A stretch of DNA of 64,000 bases from Catenulispora sp. GP43 (lineage in GTDB: Bacteria > Actinomycetota > Actinomycetes > Streptomycetales > Catenulisporaceae). The notes beneath the pieces are model-generated. The model made no database searches. It worked only from the letters and a program-made list of their open reading frames with translations, and had not been told where the DNA came from. Each line of letters begins with the position of its first letter. Within the stretch, counting starts at the first letter, position 1. The translations under genes and the position numbers were made by a program. Shown piece by piece: positions 40,121 to 49,185 of the stretch. The stretch covers positions 62,001-126,000 of the forward strand of contig NZ_JBGCCT010000015.1 in assembly GCF_041260665.1 (NCBI RefSeq). Direction: 5' to 3'.

Positions 40121-41967
40121 TGGCGGACGAGGAATCGCTGCGGGCCGCCGTCGAACGCGCCGTCGCCCTGATCCGGCTGGAACGCTACGCCGAGGCCGAG
40201 CCGATGCTGCGCACGGTGCTGGCGGCCGATCCGGAGCACTTCGGGGCGCTGGCGAACCTGGCGTGGCTGCTCGACCTCGTCGACCGCCGCGCGGAGGCGC
40301 TGGAGACCGCGCGGCTGGTGATCGCGCGCTGGCCGCAGGACACCGAGGGCTTCTACCGCGCGGCGCTGGTCCAGAAGCAGGAGCAGGAGTTCGACGAAGC
40401 TCTCGCTCTGCTTCAGCGTGCGCTGGAGATCGCGCCGGACGAGGGCCGGGTGCTGCGGCTGTACGCGCAGGTGCTCGACCGCTTCCCCGGGCGCCGGGCC
40501 GAGGCGCTGGCCGCGGCCGACCGGGCGATCGAGGTGGACCCGCAGGTCGGCGAGAGCTTCCAGGCCCGGGCCATGGTCCTGGTCGACGAGTACCGCTGGC
40601 GGGAAGCCGAGGCCGCCATGGAGCAGGCGCTCCAGCTGGAGCCGCTGAACACCGCGTTCCTGATCCAGGCCGGTATCGTGAAGCTCCGGCTCGGGGCCAT
40701 CGAGCGCGCCCGCGAGGCGTTCACCTCGGCGCTGCGCCTCAGGCCGAAGCCGTACCGGGTCCGCGAAGTGCTGGACACCCTGGAGACGCAAGGGCTTCCG
40801 GCGCCGATGCTCGACGTCTACACCCTCGGCTGCCAGGCGCTGGACATCCCCGACCTGGGCACTCCGGGCACCGCCGGGACGGACCGGGAACTGCTGCGGC
40901 GGCAGGCGCGCATCGCGGCGTCGATGTGGCGCGCGGCCGTGTACAACCATGCCTGGTCGAAGGACTCGCGCGACCGCTGCCGGGCGCTCGTGACCGCGAT
41001 GCTGGCGGCGGACCCGACGCTGGTCCCGGCCCGTCTGCTGGCCGCCGAGATCGCCAGCGACGACGACCGCTACGAAGACCTCGTCGCGCTGGGGCTGCCG
41101 CTGGTCGAGGAGGGCGAGGCGACCCCCGCGCTGTTCCGCTGGACCGTCTACGGCCTGGAGGACCTGGAACGCCTCGACGAGGCCCTCGAACTCGCCACCG
41201 AGGGCCGGCGCCGCTTCCCGGACGCCAGCGAATCGGTGTCCCTGCAAGGCCGGATCCTGGCCGAGACGGGCCGCCGCGACGAGGCCGTGGCCGCCGCGAA
41301 GGACGCGATCGAGCTGGCCGGCGACGACCCCGGGGCCCTGACGTCCGCCGCCGACGTCTACAAGCGCCTGCACATGAATGACGAGGCCAAACAGGCCTAC
41401 AAGGCCATCCTGCGCGTGGCGCCGACCCAGACGACCACGCTGTTCCAGCTCGGCTCGCTCTACATGCTCGCCTACCAGGACCACCGCGCCGCCGAGCGCC
41501 TGATCCAGCGCATCGAGCTGCCCGACGTCGGCGGCGACCGCACCGCGGTCCTGGGCCAGATCCGCTTCCAGCTCGGCAAGTGGGACCAGGCCATGGCCGA
41601 CTTCGAGACGGCCCTGGCCACCCCGATGCGCGACCCGGTGACGGTTCCGGGCATCATCCTGGGCCTGCAACTGTTCGGGCCGCCAAAGCGGTTCCAGCCG
41701 ATGCTCGACAAGTGCGTGGAAATCCGCGGCGACGGCGAACCGGCCGAGCCGGTGACCATCGAGAAGCTGCGGCTCGCGGCCTTCACCCTGGTCAAGTACG
41801 GCGCGCTGTCCGAGGCCGCGGAGGTACTCGAGCAGATCCTGGCGATGGATCCGGAGAACTACGAGGCCACGATCATGGCGAAGGTGGTCGCCGATCCGGA
41901 GGAGCCGGAGCACGCGGAGGCGATCGCGGTGGTGTTCGTGCCGGACGCGCACGACGAGCTGCTTTGA
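40120..41967 (+). CDS. TPR-repeat protein partnered with the AAA ATPase
   Basis: ATG 40120 overlaps the AAA stop. The 615-residue protein is almost entirely tetratricopeptide-like helical hairpins (RYAEAEPMLRTVLAADPEHF; EALALLQRALEIAPDEGRVL; AEAAMEQALQLEPLNTAFLI and more). A stretch without clear repeats at about 220-300 contains SMWRAAVYNHAWSKDSRD. There is no signal peptide or membrane helix, so it is cytoplasmic. The N-terminal helices of the AAA protein show the same repeat style, suggesting the two interlock. No other gene shares the operon. Confidence 0.8.
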   Translation: MADEESLRAAVERAVALIRLERYAEAEPMLRTVLAADPEHFGALANLAWLLDLVDRRAEALETARLVIARWPQDTEGFYRAALVQKQEQEFDEALALLQRALEIAPDEGRVLRLYAQVLDRFPGRRAEALAAADRAIEVDPQVGESFQARAMVLVDEYRWREAEAAMEQALQLEPLNTAFLIQAGIVKLRLGAIERAREAFTSALRLRPKPYRVREVLDTLETQGLPAPMLDVYTLGCQALDIPDLGTPGTAGTDRELLRRQARIAASMWRAAVYNHAWSKDSRDRCRALVTAMLAADPTLVPARLLAAEIASDDDRYEDLVALGLPLVEEGEATPALFRWTVYGLEDLERLDEALELATEGRRRFPDASESVSLQGRILAETGRRDEAVAAAKDAIELAGDDPGALTSAADVYKRLHMNDEAKQAYKAILRVAPTQTTTLFQLGSLYMLAYQDHRAAERLIQRIELPDVGGDRTAVLGQIRFQLGKWDQAMADFETALATPMRDPVTVPGIILGLQLFGPPKRFQPMLDKCVEIRGDGEPAEPVTIEKLRLAAFTLVKYGALSEAAEVLEQILAMDPENYEATIMAKVVADPEEPEHAEAIAVVFVPDAHDELL

Positions 41968-42133
41968 GAAACGGGCCGGTGGCGGTCGATTCCACCAAAC
42001 ACCCGCTCTGAACATCAGGGCCGCAAACGGACATCTTCTTGTCGGCCGCCAAATCGTCGCGGGAATGCGCGTAACCGAAATACGCGAGCACTGACATCCC
42101 CAACGCCAGTACCGCGACGATCCCCTGCCACAT
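41873..42133 (-). CDS. Possible small membrane protein downstream of the GT2 gene
   Basis: From ATG 42133 the frame encodes a membrane helix (GIVAVLALGMSVLAYFGYAH) and a polar part with two cysteines (VCGPDVQSGC). It then becomes Arg/Pro-rich where it runs antisense into the 3' end of the TPR gene. Upstream of this ATG the frame stays open into the GT2 gene end and includes a protein-like stretch (LINFWGGLELIGDRWRYTG), so the true start may be earlier and non-standard. It could be a small partner of the GT2/YfhO pair or simply non-coding. Confidence 0.3.
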   Translation of the reverse strand: MWQGIVAVLALGMSVLAYFGYAHSRDDLAADKKMSVCGPDVQSGCLVESTATGPFLKAARRARPARTPPRSPPRAPAPPDRRPPSP

Positions 42134-42197
42134 CCCGGTGTATCTCCAGCGGTCCCCGATCAGTTCGAGCCCGCCCCAGAAGTTGATCAGCTCGCAC

Positions 42198-43139
42198 CTA
42201 CTCGGGTCGCGACCTCACAATGAGGTCCGCCAGCAGAGCCATCGACGCGATGATAAGTCCTGACAAGAGCAGTAGCGCAGTGTTCTGCGCGAACCGGAAC
42301 GGATGCACCACCAGGTCGAACACCGCCTTCACAACGCCGATCCCGATCAGCCACAGTGCCGGCGGCATCAGGACCTTCAGCGGGTTGAAGTACATCACCA
42401 TCCGCAGCACCTGCAGGATGTACCGGTAGGCGTCGGTCACGAACCGGAACTTCGACTTGCCGGCCCGCTTCGCGTAGTCGATCGGCATGTACACCACGGG
42501 ATGCTGGTTGGACATGAACGCCAACGTGATCGTGGTGACACAGGAGAACCCGGGCGGCAGCAGCCGCAGATACGGCAGCGCCACCTCACGCCGCATCGCC
42601 CGCAGCCCCGAGTTCAAGTCCGGGATCTTCTGGTTGGTCAGCTTCTCCGCGATCTTGCGGATCACCCACTTGGCCGGGATCCGCAACAACCGGTGCGACC
42701 CCATCTCGGCCTTGCGAGCACCCACCACCTGATCTATGTCCGCATCGAAATCGAGCATCTCCACCAACTCGGGGATCCGCTCGTTCGGATACGACATGTC
42801 GGCATCGGTCCACACCACGATGTCGCCCCGGGCCATCTTCGACCCGATCCGCCGCACCGTCCCGGCCCCGCCGTTCCGGTTGAAGGCCACCACCTTCACC
42901 GACGGATACTCGATCTCCGCCTTGCGCAACACCTCCAGCGTCTTGTCCGTGGAAGCGTCATCGATCGCCAGCACCTCGTACGGGTAGTCCATGGCGTCCA
43001 ACGCCGCACAGATCCGCTGGATCTCCAGCAGAACGTGCGCCTCCTCGTTGAAACACGGCAGAACCACACTGACATGCGGCCGGACTTTCGCATCCTCGAG
43101 GTCCCGGGCGGCCGCTGTGTCCAAGTCTGCGATCGTCAC
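42198..43139 (-). CDS. GT2 glycosyltransferase, polyprenyl-phosphate sugar synthase (CsbB/GtrB-like)
   Basis: This 313-residue protein has a GT-A catalytic domain (VSVVLPCFNEE, the IDDASTDKT nucleotide site, and the metal-binding DxD-type WTDADMSYP). Two C-terminal membrane helices follow (about 240-262 and 280-303). This is the architecture of enzymes that load a sugar onto undecaprenyl or dolichyl phosphate. It lies 54 bp downstream of a YfhO-family gene. In Bacillus and Listeria the same pair (CsbB with YfhO) makes and uses a C55-P-sugar to glycosylate a wall polymer outside the cell. Confidence 0.85.
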   Translation of the reverse strand: MTIADLDTAAARDLEDAKVRPHVSVVLPCFNEEAHVLLEIQRICAALDAMDYPYEVLAIDDASTDKTLEVLRKAEIEYPSVKVVAFNRNGGAGTVRRIGSKMARGDIVVWTDADMSYPNERIPELVEMLDFDADIDQVVGARKAEMGSHRLLRIPAKWVIRKIAEKLTNQKIPDLNSGLRAMRREVALPYLRLLPPGFSCVTTITLAFMSNQHPVVYMPIDYAKRAGKSKFRFVTDAYRYILQVLRMVMYFNPLKVLMPPALWLIGIGVVKAVFDLVVHPFRFAQNTALLLLSGLIIASMALLADLIVRSRPE

Positions 43140-43193
43140 GAAGTGAAACCCTTCCTCATAAACAGAAAACCAACGTGCCCCGGAAATCTCTCA

Positions 43194-46100
43194 TCACGCC
43201 TCATCCCCCGGTCTGGCCGCGACGACGTCGGGATCCCCCGGACGACGCCGGCGGCGCTCCCACCACCACTCGCCGGCCGGCACCGCCGCCAACGAAAGTC
43301 CGACGGCGCCTGAGGCCCAGGTGCCGACGGTCTGCTGCGGCAGGCTATACCGCAGGGCAACCGTGTGGGTCCCGGCCGGGACGTCCACCGCGACCAGCCC
43401 CTGGTCGGCCTTCACCAGATCGGCCCGGCGACCGTCGACGGCGGCCTGCCAGCCCACCTGGTCGGCGTCGGCGACCACCAGGTAGCCCGAACCCTGCGCG
43501 TCGACCGTCGTGGTGATCGAGTCCGTACCGTCCGCGAGCACCTGGACCGACGCCGGCCGGCCGGACGCCGCCGGTCCCGGATCGGACAGCACGACCGCGT
43601 CGTCCGCCACCGTCCCGGACGCCAGCATCGTCACCCGCTGGTCCTGCGAGGGGACGACGGTGCTCTGCGAGGCCCAGCGGATGCGCGGCAGGGCGTTCAT
43701 CCGCTCGTAGATCACCGACGAGCCGACGTAGGCCAGGCGCAGGCCGTCGTCGGCGGGGCTGATGGTGTCGACGGCCGGGACGCCGTTGTCGGCGTCCACG
43801 GTGAGCGGGGAGTCGGCGTGCAGCGTGATGGTCGCGGTCAGCGGGGTGCCGGCCGGCAGGGTGTCGGCGGCGACCGCGACCTGGAACGGGGTTCCGGCCC
43901 GGGCCCCGGTCAGCCGGCTGGAGGCGGCGACCTGCTTGCCGTTCGCGTCCCGGATCACGACGTCGACCGTGGTGTCCTTGGTCAATCCCGCGATGCTCCA
44001 GGGGACGGACCCCTCCGGCGTGAACCCGATGCCGCGCACCGGGCCGGTGATCGGGACGGTCACCGGCTTGCCCGGGATCAGCTGCGTCGTGCCGCTGCGC
44101 GGCGCGTCGACGACCGTGCCGAAGACGCCGTCGGTGGGGCCGGAGACCCAGTACTTGGTGCCCAGCCGGTCCAGCACCGGGCTGGTGACCTGCTTGACGT
44201 CGTGCGCCTGGAAGTCGACGTAGGTCGGATAGGGCACGGCCCCGTCCGGCACGCCCTGCATCAGCGCCGCGAAGTCGGCGTTCAGGAAGTTGTGGCCGTT
44301 CACCGACCGCAGGTCGTACGCGGTCGAGGTGCCGAAGGTGATGGCGTCGTAGGAGGAGGCGTAGCGCTGCTCGCCGAGGTTGTCGGCCAGGAACGTGTGG
44401 GTGTCGGTGACCGGGTAGAACGTGGCCTTGTCGGCCTTCGGGTAGTAGCCGTCCATGAACTGCGCGCCCTGGACCGCGGTCATCACGATCAGCGTGGCCG
44501 CGGCGCCGAAGCGCAGCGCCGAGGCCTCCCGCCGGCCGGCGAACGCCTGGCGGCCGGCCACGACCAGCGCGATCACGCAGGCCACGGCGATCACGACGAT
44601 GACGCCCGCGCTGCGGATCTGGCTCCAGTACAGGTCCAGCGCCTTGCCGGCGTCCTGCCCGGAGGTCCCGGCGGAGTAGTGGACCGTGCTGCGGCCGTGC
44701 ACCACCATGGCCGCCGCGAACGCCACGAAGCCGGTGACGACCGCCGTGGTCCACAACCGCCGCTTGGGCCATGCCGTCCACGCCGTCAGCGCAGCCGCCA
44801 GCCTGCGCCCCTTCGAGGACGCCGCGGCCCGGGCCGTCCTCGGCTCCTGCGCCCGCATCCGGACCAGCACCTCGAAGCCGACCGCCACCAGCACCGCGAG
44901 CAGGAACCCCAGGATGCTTCTGGCCCGGCCTATGAAGTTCTGCTCGAACAGCGTCCGCAGCCCCGGCAGCTTCTGGAACAGCTCCAGCGGAGGCCCGCCG
45001 AGGTAGATCAGCTCGATCCAGGCCACCGTGGCCGCCATGAAGAACAGCCAGGTGCCGACCGGCATCAGCCCGCGGCCGCGGCGCGGCATCGCGATGGCCA
45101 CGACCACCAGCACGACGGCCGCCGCCCCGAGGTAGGCGACGGCCTCGACCATGTTGGTCTTCAGCACGAACTGGACGGGATCGTGCTCGTCGACCGTTCC
45201 CAGCGACCACGGCGCGACCATCGTGAGCGCGCTGGAGACCGGCAGGGTGGCCGTCGCCGACTGGCTGCGGCCCTCGATCATCCACGTCCCGAAGAACCGG
45301 AGGAAGGGCATCAGCTGGAACAGCGTCAGACCGATGCCCGCGGCCATCCCGGCGCCGAGATACAGCACCGGCCGCACCAGCCGCCGCAGGTCCGAGCGGT
45401 ACTCGCCGGCCAGCCGGACCAAGGCGTAGGCGACGGAGGTCAGCAGCGCGTATCCGGCGACCGACGGGAAGCCGCCCAGGAACAGCGCCGCCACCGGCAG
45501 CGCCGCCAGCGCCGCGTCCCGGGGCCGACGCTTCTGGACGAACCGCTCGACGGTCCAGAACAGTGCCGGGATGAAGGCGGCCACGCGCGTCTGCGGGAAG
45601 CCCAGCCACGCCACCATGAAGCCGCTGCCGGCGAAGGTGATGCCGCCCAACAGCGCGGCCGGCCGCGAGAGCGAGACCCGGCGCAGGAACAGGAAGGTAC
45701 CGCCGACCGCGCACACGATCTCCAGCAGCCGCTCGTACGCCGGGGCCAGCCAGCTCGGCATCACGTAGAACGGGAGCGTCAGCGGCGAGTAGAACGCGTA
45801 GTCCGGGATGGCGCCCAGCGCGCTGCCGGCGGCGCCGTAGGGGTTCCACTGCGCCACCTTGCCGTGGTCGAGCTGCTGCTTGAACAGCATCTCGCTGGGC
45901 AGCTCGGAGGTGTAGATGTCGTCCAGGTAGGTGTTCGAGGGCACGGTCCCGGCGAAGCCGGAGCTCACCCAGGGCCCGTTGGTGACCATCTCGTCGGTCG
46001 GGGTCAGCGTCGAGGCGCCGAACAGCGGTCCGCCGATGCCCCACAGCGAGAACAGCAGGACGCCGATCACGGCCACCACCGTCAGCGCACGCGGCCGGTG

Positions 46101-46274
46101 CTTCCAGGCCCGGCCGCGCCACCGTCCGGTCCGCCTCCCGGCCACGACCCGCGCGCGCCCGCCTCCACCGCCTCGGCCGCCGCCGCGAGGTCCGTCGACC
46201 GTGCTCGGCTGCGTCACGGTGACAGCCGCCGCGACGAGAGGCTCGCCGGCGCTGGACTCACGAATTCCCGTCAT
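43194..46274 (-). CDS. YfhO-family membrane glycosyltransferase-like protein
   Basis: This very large membrane protein of about 1026 residues from ATG 46274 has a GTG alternative near 46223. After a disordered Gly/Arg-rich cytoplasmic start come about 12-13 hydrophobic helices, with a large extracellular loop after the first (PTDEMVTNGPWVSSGF ... YGAAGSALGAIPDYAFYSPL). A long extracellular beta-rich domain follows, and one last helix near the C-terminus (TWASGAVGLSLAAVPA). This layout is typical of YfhO/GT-C fold proteins that take sugar from a polyprenyl carrier. It precedes the GT2 gene on the same strand, likely as one operon. Confidence 0.82.
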   Translation of the reverse strand: MTGIRESSAGEPLVAAAVTVTQPSTVDGPRGGGRGGGGGRARVVAGRRTGRWRGRAWKHRPRALTVVAVIGVLLFSLWGIGGPLFGASTLTPTDEMVTNGPWVSSGFAGTVPSNTYLDDIYTSELPSEMLFKQQLDHGKVAQWNPYGAAGSALGAIPDYAFYSPLTLPFYVMPSWLAPAYERLLEIVCAVGGTFLFLRRVSLSRPAALLGGITFAGSGFMVAWLGFPQTRVAAFIPALFWTVERFVQKRRPRDAALAALPVAALFLGGFPSVAGYALLTSVAYALVRLAGEYRSDLRRLVRPVLYLGAGMAAGIGLTLFQLMPFLRFFGTWMIEGRSQSATATLPVSSALTMVAPWSLGTVDEHDPVQFVLKTNMVEAVAYLGAAAVVLVVVAIAMPRRGRGLMPVGTWLFFMAATVAWIELIYLGGPPLELFQKLPGLRTLFEQNFIGRARSILGFLLAVLVAVGFEVLVRMRAQEPRTARAAASSKGRRLAAALTAWTAWPKRRLWTTAVVTGFVAFAAAMVVHGRSTVHYSAGTSGQDAGKALDLYWSQIRSAGVIVVIAVACVIALVVAGRQAFAGRREASALRFGAAATLIVMTAVQGAQFMDGYYPKADKATFYPVTDTHTFLADNLGEQRYASSYDAITFGTSTAYDLRSVNGHNFLNADFAALMQGVPDGAVPYPTYVDFQAHDVKQVTSPVLDRLGTKYWVSGPTDGVFGTVVDAPRSGTTQLIPGKPVTVPITGPVRGIGFTPEGSVPWSIAGLTKDTTVDVVIRDANGKQVAASSRLTGARAGTPFQVAVAADTLPAGTPLTATITLHADSPLTVDADNGVPAVDTISPADDGLRLAYVGSSVIYERMNALPRIRWASQSTVVPSQDQRVTMLASGTVADDAVVLSDPGPAASGRPASVQVLADGTDSITTTVDAQGSGYLVVADADQVGWQAAVDGRRADLVKADQGLVAVDVPAGTHTVALRYSLPQQTVGTWASGAVGLSLAAVPAGEWWWERRRRRPGDPDVVAARPGDEA

Positions 46275-46579
46275 GCCGATCCGTTGGTGAGAGGTGCGTC
46301 GCTGATGCGGCGACGGCGATGCGAGGGACCGTAGCCAGGAAATCTGAGGAGTAGTTAAATCCATTCCCGGCTTCAGCGCCAGACTCTCGCTAATCTGCGG
46401 GTCGCAATGGGGGCTTAATCCGCGTCGGCGCATCGGGGTAGTCCGCCTATGCGGGGGGCGGCGCGCGGGCATGCTTCTTTGACAATGTCCTTTCGGTATT
46501 GCCGCGGCATGGTGAGCCTCCGTACAGCGGGCGCGCAATCGTTGATCGTTACGTGAGCGCTTCCACCGCCGTGCGTCGA
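46275..46579. other. Intergenic region between YfhO and esterase genes
   Basis: This 305-bp gap must carry the YfhO promoter (minus strand). It is slightly less GC-rich than its surroundings. I see no convincing gene, RNA or terminator; a TTGACA at about 46479 on the plus strand lacks a -10 partner at proper spacing. Confidence 0.4.
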
Positions 46580-47536
46580 TCACACAATCGGATACTCCGA
46601 ACGGGTCGCGGCCGTGCGGGCCGCGGGCTGCCCGAGGTGCTGCGCGAGGAACAGCGCCGCACGGTCAAGGGCCTGACCCGCCTCGTCCAGCGCGTCGCCG
46701 AAGGCCTGGAACACGTGCGGCACCCCGGCGGTGACGTCGAGGATCACGTCGACCTCGGCCTCGACGGCGCGCGCCGCGAACCGCACCGCGTCGTCGAGCA
46801 GCAGTTCGTTCGTGCCGACCTGGAGCAGGACCGGCGGCAGGCCGGCCAGGCCGCCGAGCACGGCCGGGGACAGCAGCGGCTGCGCGGGGTCCTGCCCGGC
46901 CAGGTACATCCCGCCGGTGTAGGCCATGCCCTCGGCGGTGAAGTAGGGGTCGATGTCCGCCTTGGTGGTCATCGTGGCGCCGGTGCGCGTGAGGTCCAGG
47001 CCCGGCGAGAACGCCACGATCGCGGCGGGGAGCGGCAGTCCGGCGTCGCGGGCGGCCAGGCTGGTCGTCACCGCCAGGTTGCCGCCGGCCGAGTCGCCGG
47101 CGAAGGCGATCGAGGCCGGATCGGTGCCGGCCTCGGCATCCACCAAGCTGCGGTAGGCGGCCAGGCAGTCCTCGATCGCGGCCGGGAACGGGTGCTCGGG
47201 CGCCAGCCGGTAGTCGAGGGAGATCGCGGTGACGCCGGTGCGGCGGACCAGGCCGGCGGTGTTCACCATCCCGGTCTCCGGCGAGCCCAGCGCGAAGGAT
47301 CCACCGTGGAAGTACAGGATGGTCCCCGGACGCGCTGTGCCGGCGTCTTCCGGCTCGACCCGGATCGCGGGACGTCCGGCCAGCTCGGTCGGGGTGCGGC
47401 GGACTCCGGCCGGGATCGGGAACCCCGCCATCATCGCGGCGAAGCCGGCCCGCATGCGCTCGACGGGCACAGGTGTGAAGCCGTTCGCCTCCTTGCGCAG
47501 CATCTTGTCCAGCTCGCGTCGTTGTGCCCAGGTCAT
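46580..47536 (-). CDS. Alpha/beta hydrolase, hormone-sensitive-lipase family esterase
   Basis: ATG 47536 follows GAGGAG by seven bases; an earlier in-frame ATG at 47563 lies within the operator region. The 318-residue enzyme has the HGGSF oxyanion motif and GDSAGGN with the nucleophile Ser. A DIDPYF...-type Asp region and a C-terminal His in VPHVFQAF complete the triad. These are marks of the bacterial HSL family, which hydrolyses short-chain esters. It is divergent from a MarR regulator with shared operator repeats, so a phenolic or lipophilic ester may be both substrate and inducer. Confidence 0.85.
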   Translation of the reverse strand: MTWAQRRELDKMLRKEANGFTPVPVERMRAGFAAMMAGFPIPAGVRRTPTELAGRPAIRVEPEDAGTARPGTILYFHGGSFALGSPETGMVNTAGLVRRTGVTAISLDYRLAPEHPFPAAIEDCLAAYRSLVDAEAGTDPASIAFAGDSAGGNLAVTTSLAARDAGLPLPAAIVAFSPGLDLTRTGATMTTKADIDPYFTAEGMAYTGGMYLAGQDPAQPLLSPAVLGGLAGLPPVLLQVGTNELLLDDAVRFAARAVEAEVDVILDVTAGVPHVFQAFGDALDEAGQALDRAALFLAQHLGQPAARTAATRSEYPIV

Positions 47537-47558
47537 CGGGGGTCTCCTCGGAGTCGTC

Positions 47559-47613
47559 GGCATGTATATGCCCAGGAAGTACATTCCCAGGCATGTATGA
47601 GAAAATATATGCC
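47559..47613. promoter_or_regulatory. Shared operator/promoter region of the esterase-MarR divergon
   Basis: Two related inverted repeats are present: GGCATGTATATGCC (47559-47572) and GGCAT...ATGCC arms of a 24-bp element (47590-47613). They sit between the divergent starts in an A/T-rich patch. For the plus strand a -10-like TACATT (47580-47585) lies seven bases before ATG 47593, implying a leaderless MarR mRNA. Binding of MarR would block both promoters. Confidence 0.55.
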
Positions 47614-48102
47614 GTGGCATCTACTTCGGCAACCGGCGGCCCCTCGGGCCGCTCCGACCTCGCCGCGTTCTTCGACGACCTGGTGCGCTGCGAGACCCGG
47701 ATCTACAACGCGGTCACCGACCGGCTCCGGGCCGAGCACGGGATCGTCGCCTCGCAGTTCGAGATGCTGCGCTTCCTGCGCGACCACCCGAAGTCCCGGG
47801 TCGCCGACCTGGCCACGGCCTTCGCCATCGGCATCGGCGCGGCCAGCAAGGGCGTCGACCGGCACGAGGCGGCCGGCTGGGTCGCGCGGCTGCCCAACCC
47901 CGCCGACCGCCGCTCCTCGCTGATCAGCCTCACCGACCGCGGCGCCGCGCTGGTGGCGGAGGCCGAGCAGACGTTCCACGGGCACCTGGAGGAGCTGATC
48001 ACCGCGACGCTCGGCGCCGAGCGCGTCGACGCGGTGGGGGCGGCGCTCGGCGAGTTGCGGCGGGCGTTGGAGGAGGCGCGGGTGGGGGTGCCGGTCGGGT
48101 AA
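47593..48102 (+). CDS. MarR-family regulator
   Basis: This 169-residue winged-helix protein contains HGIVASQFEMLRFLRDHPKS, the recognition helix region ADLATAFAIGIGAASKGVDR, and the wing LPNPADRRSSLISLTDRGA. ATG 47593 may be a leaderless start; GTG 47614 is the alternative. It presumably represses itself and the divergent esterase gene through the GGCAT...ATGCC repeats. Ligands of this family are usually phenolic or lipophilic small molecules. Confidence 0.85.
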   Translation: MYEKIYAVASTSATGGPSGRSDLAAFFDDLVRCETRIYNAVTDRLRAEHGIVASQFEMLRFLRDHPKSRVADLATAFAIGIGAASKGVDRHEAAGWVARLPNPADRRSSLISLTDRGAALVAEAEQTFHGHLEELITATLGAERVDAVGAALGELRRALEEARVGVPVG

Positions 48103-48187
48103 GCGGACTCCAACCCGCTCCCCGCGCCGAGCGATCGCCACGGCGAAGCTCATCATTGACTTCAAGCGCATGTCAGGCACTTCTAAG

Positions 48188-49111
48188 ATGACTGCCATGC
48201 AACTGGACCTGAACCTGCTCGCCGCCCTCGACGCCCTGCTCGAGGAGGGCAGCGTGGCCGGCGCGGCCGACCGCCTGCACGTCACCGCGCCCGCGATGAG
48301 CCGCAGCCTGGGCCGCATCCGGCGCACCACCGGCGACCAGATCCTGGTGCGCACCGGCCGCACGATGACGCCGACGCCCTACGCGCTGGCCGTCCGCGAG
48401 CCGGTGCACGCGCTGTTGCAGCAGGTCCAGGGGGTGCTGGCGCCGAGCCGCGAGCTGGACCTGGCCACCCTGGAACGCACGTTCACGCTGCGCTGGCACG
48501 ACTCGCTCGTCGCGTTCGGCGGCGCCGCGCTGCTGGCGGCCGTGCGCGAGCAGGCGCCGGGCGTACGGCTGCGGTTCGTCGCCGAGTCCAGCGTCGACAC
48601 CCCGGGGCTGCGGCGCGGCGAGGTGGACCTGGAAGCCAACGCGAACCCGCCGACCGGCGCGGACGTCCGCGCCGCGAAGGTGGCCGAGACCGCGCAGGTG
48701 GTCGTCGTGCGGCCGGATCATCCGCTGGCCCGCGGCCACGCGCCAAGCGCCGAGGGGTACGCCGCGGCCGACCACGTCGCCGTCTCGCGCCGGGGCAACG
48801 TCAGCGGCGTCCTCGACGAAGCGCTCGCCGGGCTCGGCCTGGCCCGCCGGGTGGTGGCCACCGCGCCGTCGCAGGCCGCCGCGCTGGAGTTCGTCCGGGA
48901 CTGCGGCCTCGTGGTCACCGCCCCGGAATCCACCACGCGCCGCGCGATCGCCGGCCTCGGCCTGGTCGCGCTCCCGCTGCCGCTCGATCTGCCCGCGGTG
49001 GCGGTGTACCTGTCCTGGCATCAGCGCTATGACACCGATCGCGCGCACGCCTGGCTGCGCGATCTGGCCCGCACCGCGCTGGCCGACGCGGTCGGGGACC
49101 CGTCGGCATAG
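48188..49111 (+). CDS. LysR-family regulator
   Basis: This regulator of about 307 residues has the LysR helix-turn-helix at the very start (LDLNLLAALDALLEEGSVAG then ADRLHVTAPAMSRSLGRIRR). The effector-binding domain follows (residues about 90-300). ATG 48188 and ATG 48197 are both possible and neither has a good ribosome site. It lies alone between MarR and BTAD regulators; no divergent target is present, so its regulon is unclear. Confidence 0.83.
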   Translation: MTAMQLDLNLLAALDALLEEGSVAGAADRLHVTAPAMSRSLGRIRRTTGDQILVRTGRTMTPTPYALAVREPVHALLQQVQGVLAPSRELDLATLERTFTLRWHDSLVAFGGAALLAAVREQAPGVRLRFVAESSVDTPGLRRGEVDLEANANPPTGADVRAAKVAETAQVVVVRPDHPLARGHAPSAEGYAAADHVAVSRRGNVSGVLDEALAGLGLARRVVATAPSQAAALEFVRDCGLVVTAPESTTRRAIAGLGLVALPLPLDLPAVAVYLSWHQRYDTDRAHAWLRDLARTALADAVGDPSA

Positions 49112-49185
49112 CAGCCCGGTCGACCAGCCGATCGCTCACAGTGACGCCGATGCCCACTCCCCGCCGCCCATGGCAGGATCGGCGC

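Noticed and set aside
43365-46334. A plus-strand open frame of about 990 codons antisense to the YfhO gene
   Set aside because: The composition is Arg/Gly/His-rich without domains. The minus-strand frame has membrane helices and family motifs throughout.
46470-46500. A plus-strand promoter from the TTGACA near 46479
   Set aside because: No -10 hexamer occurs at 16-19 bp spacing and no plus-strand gene follows.
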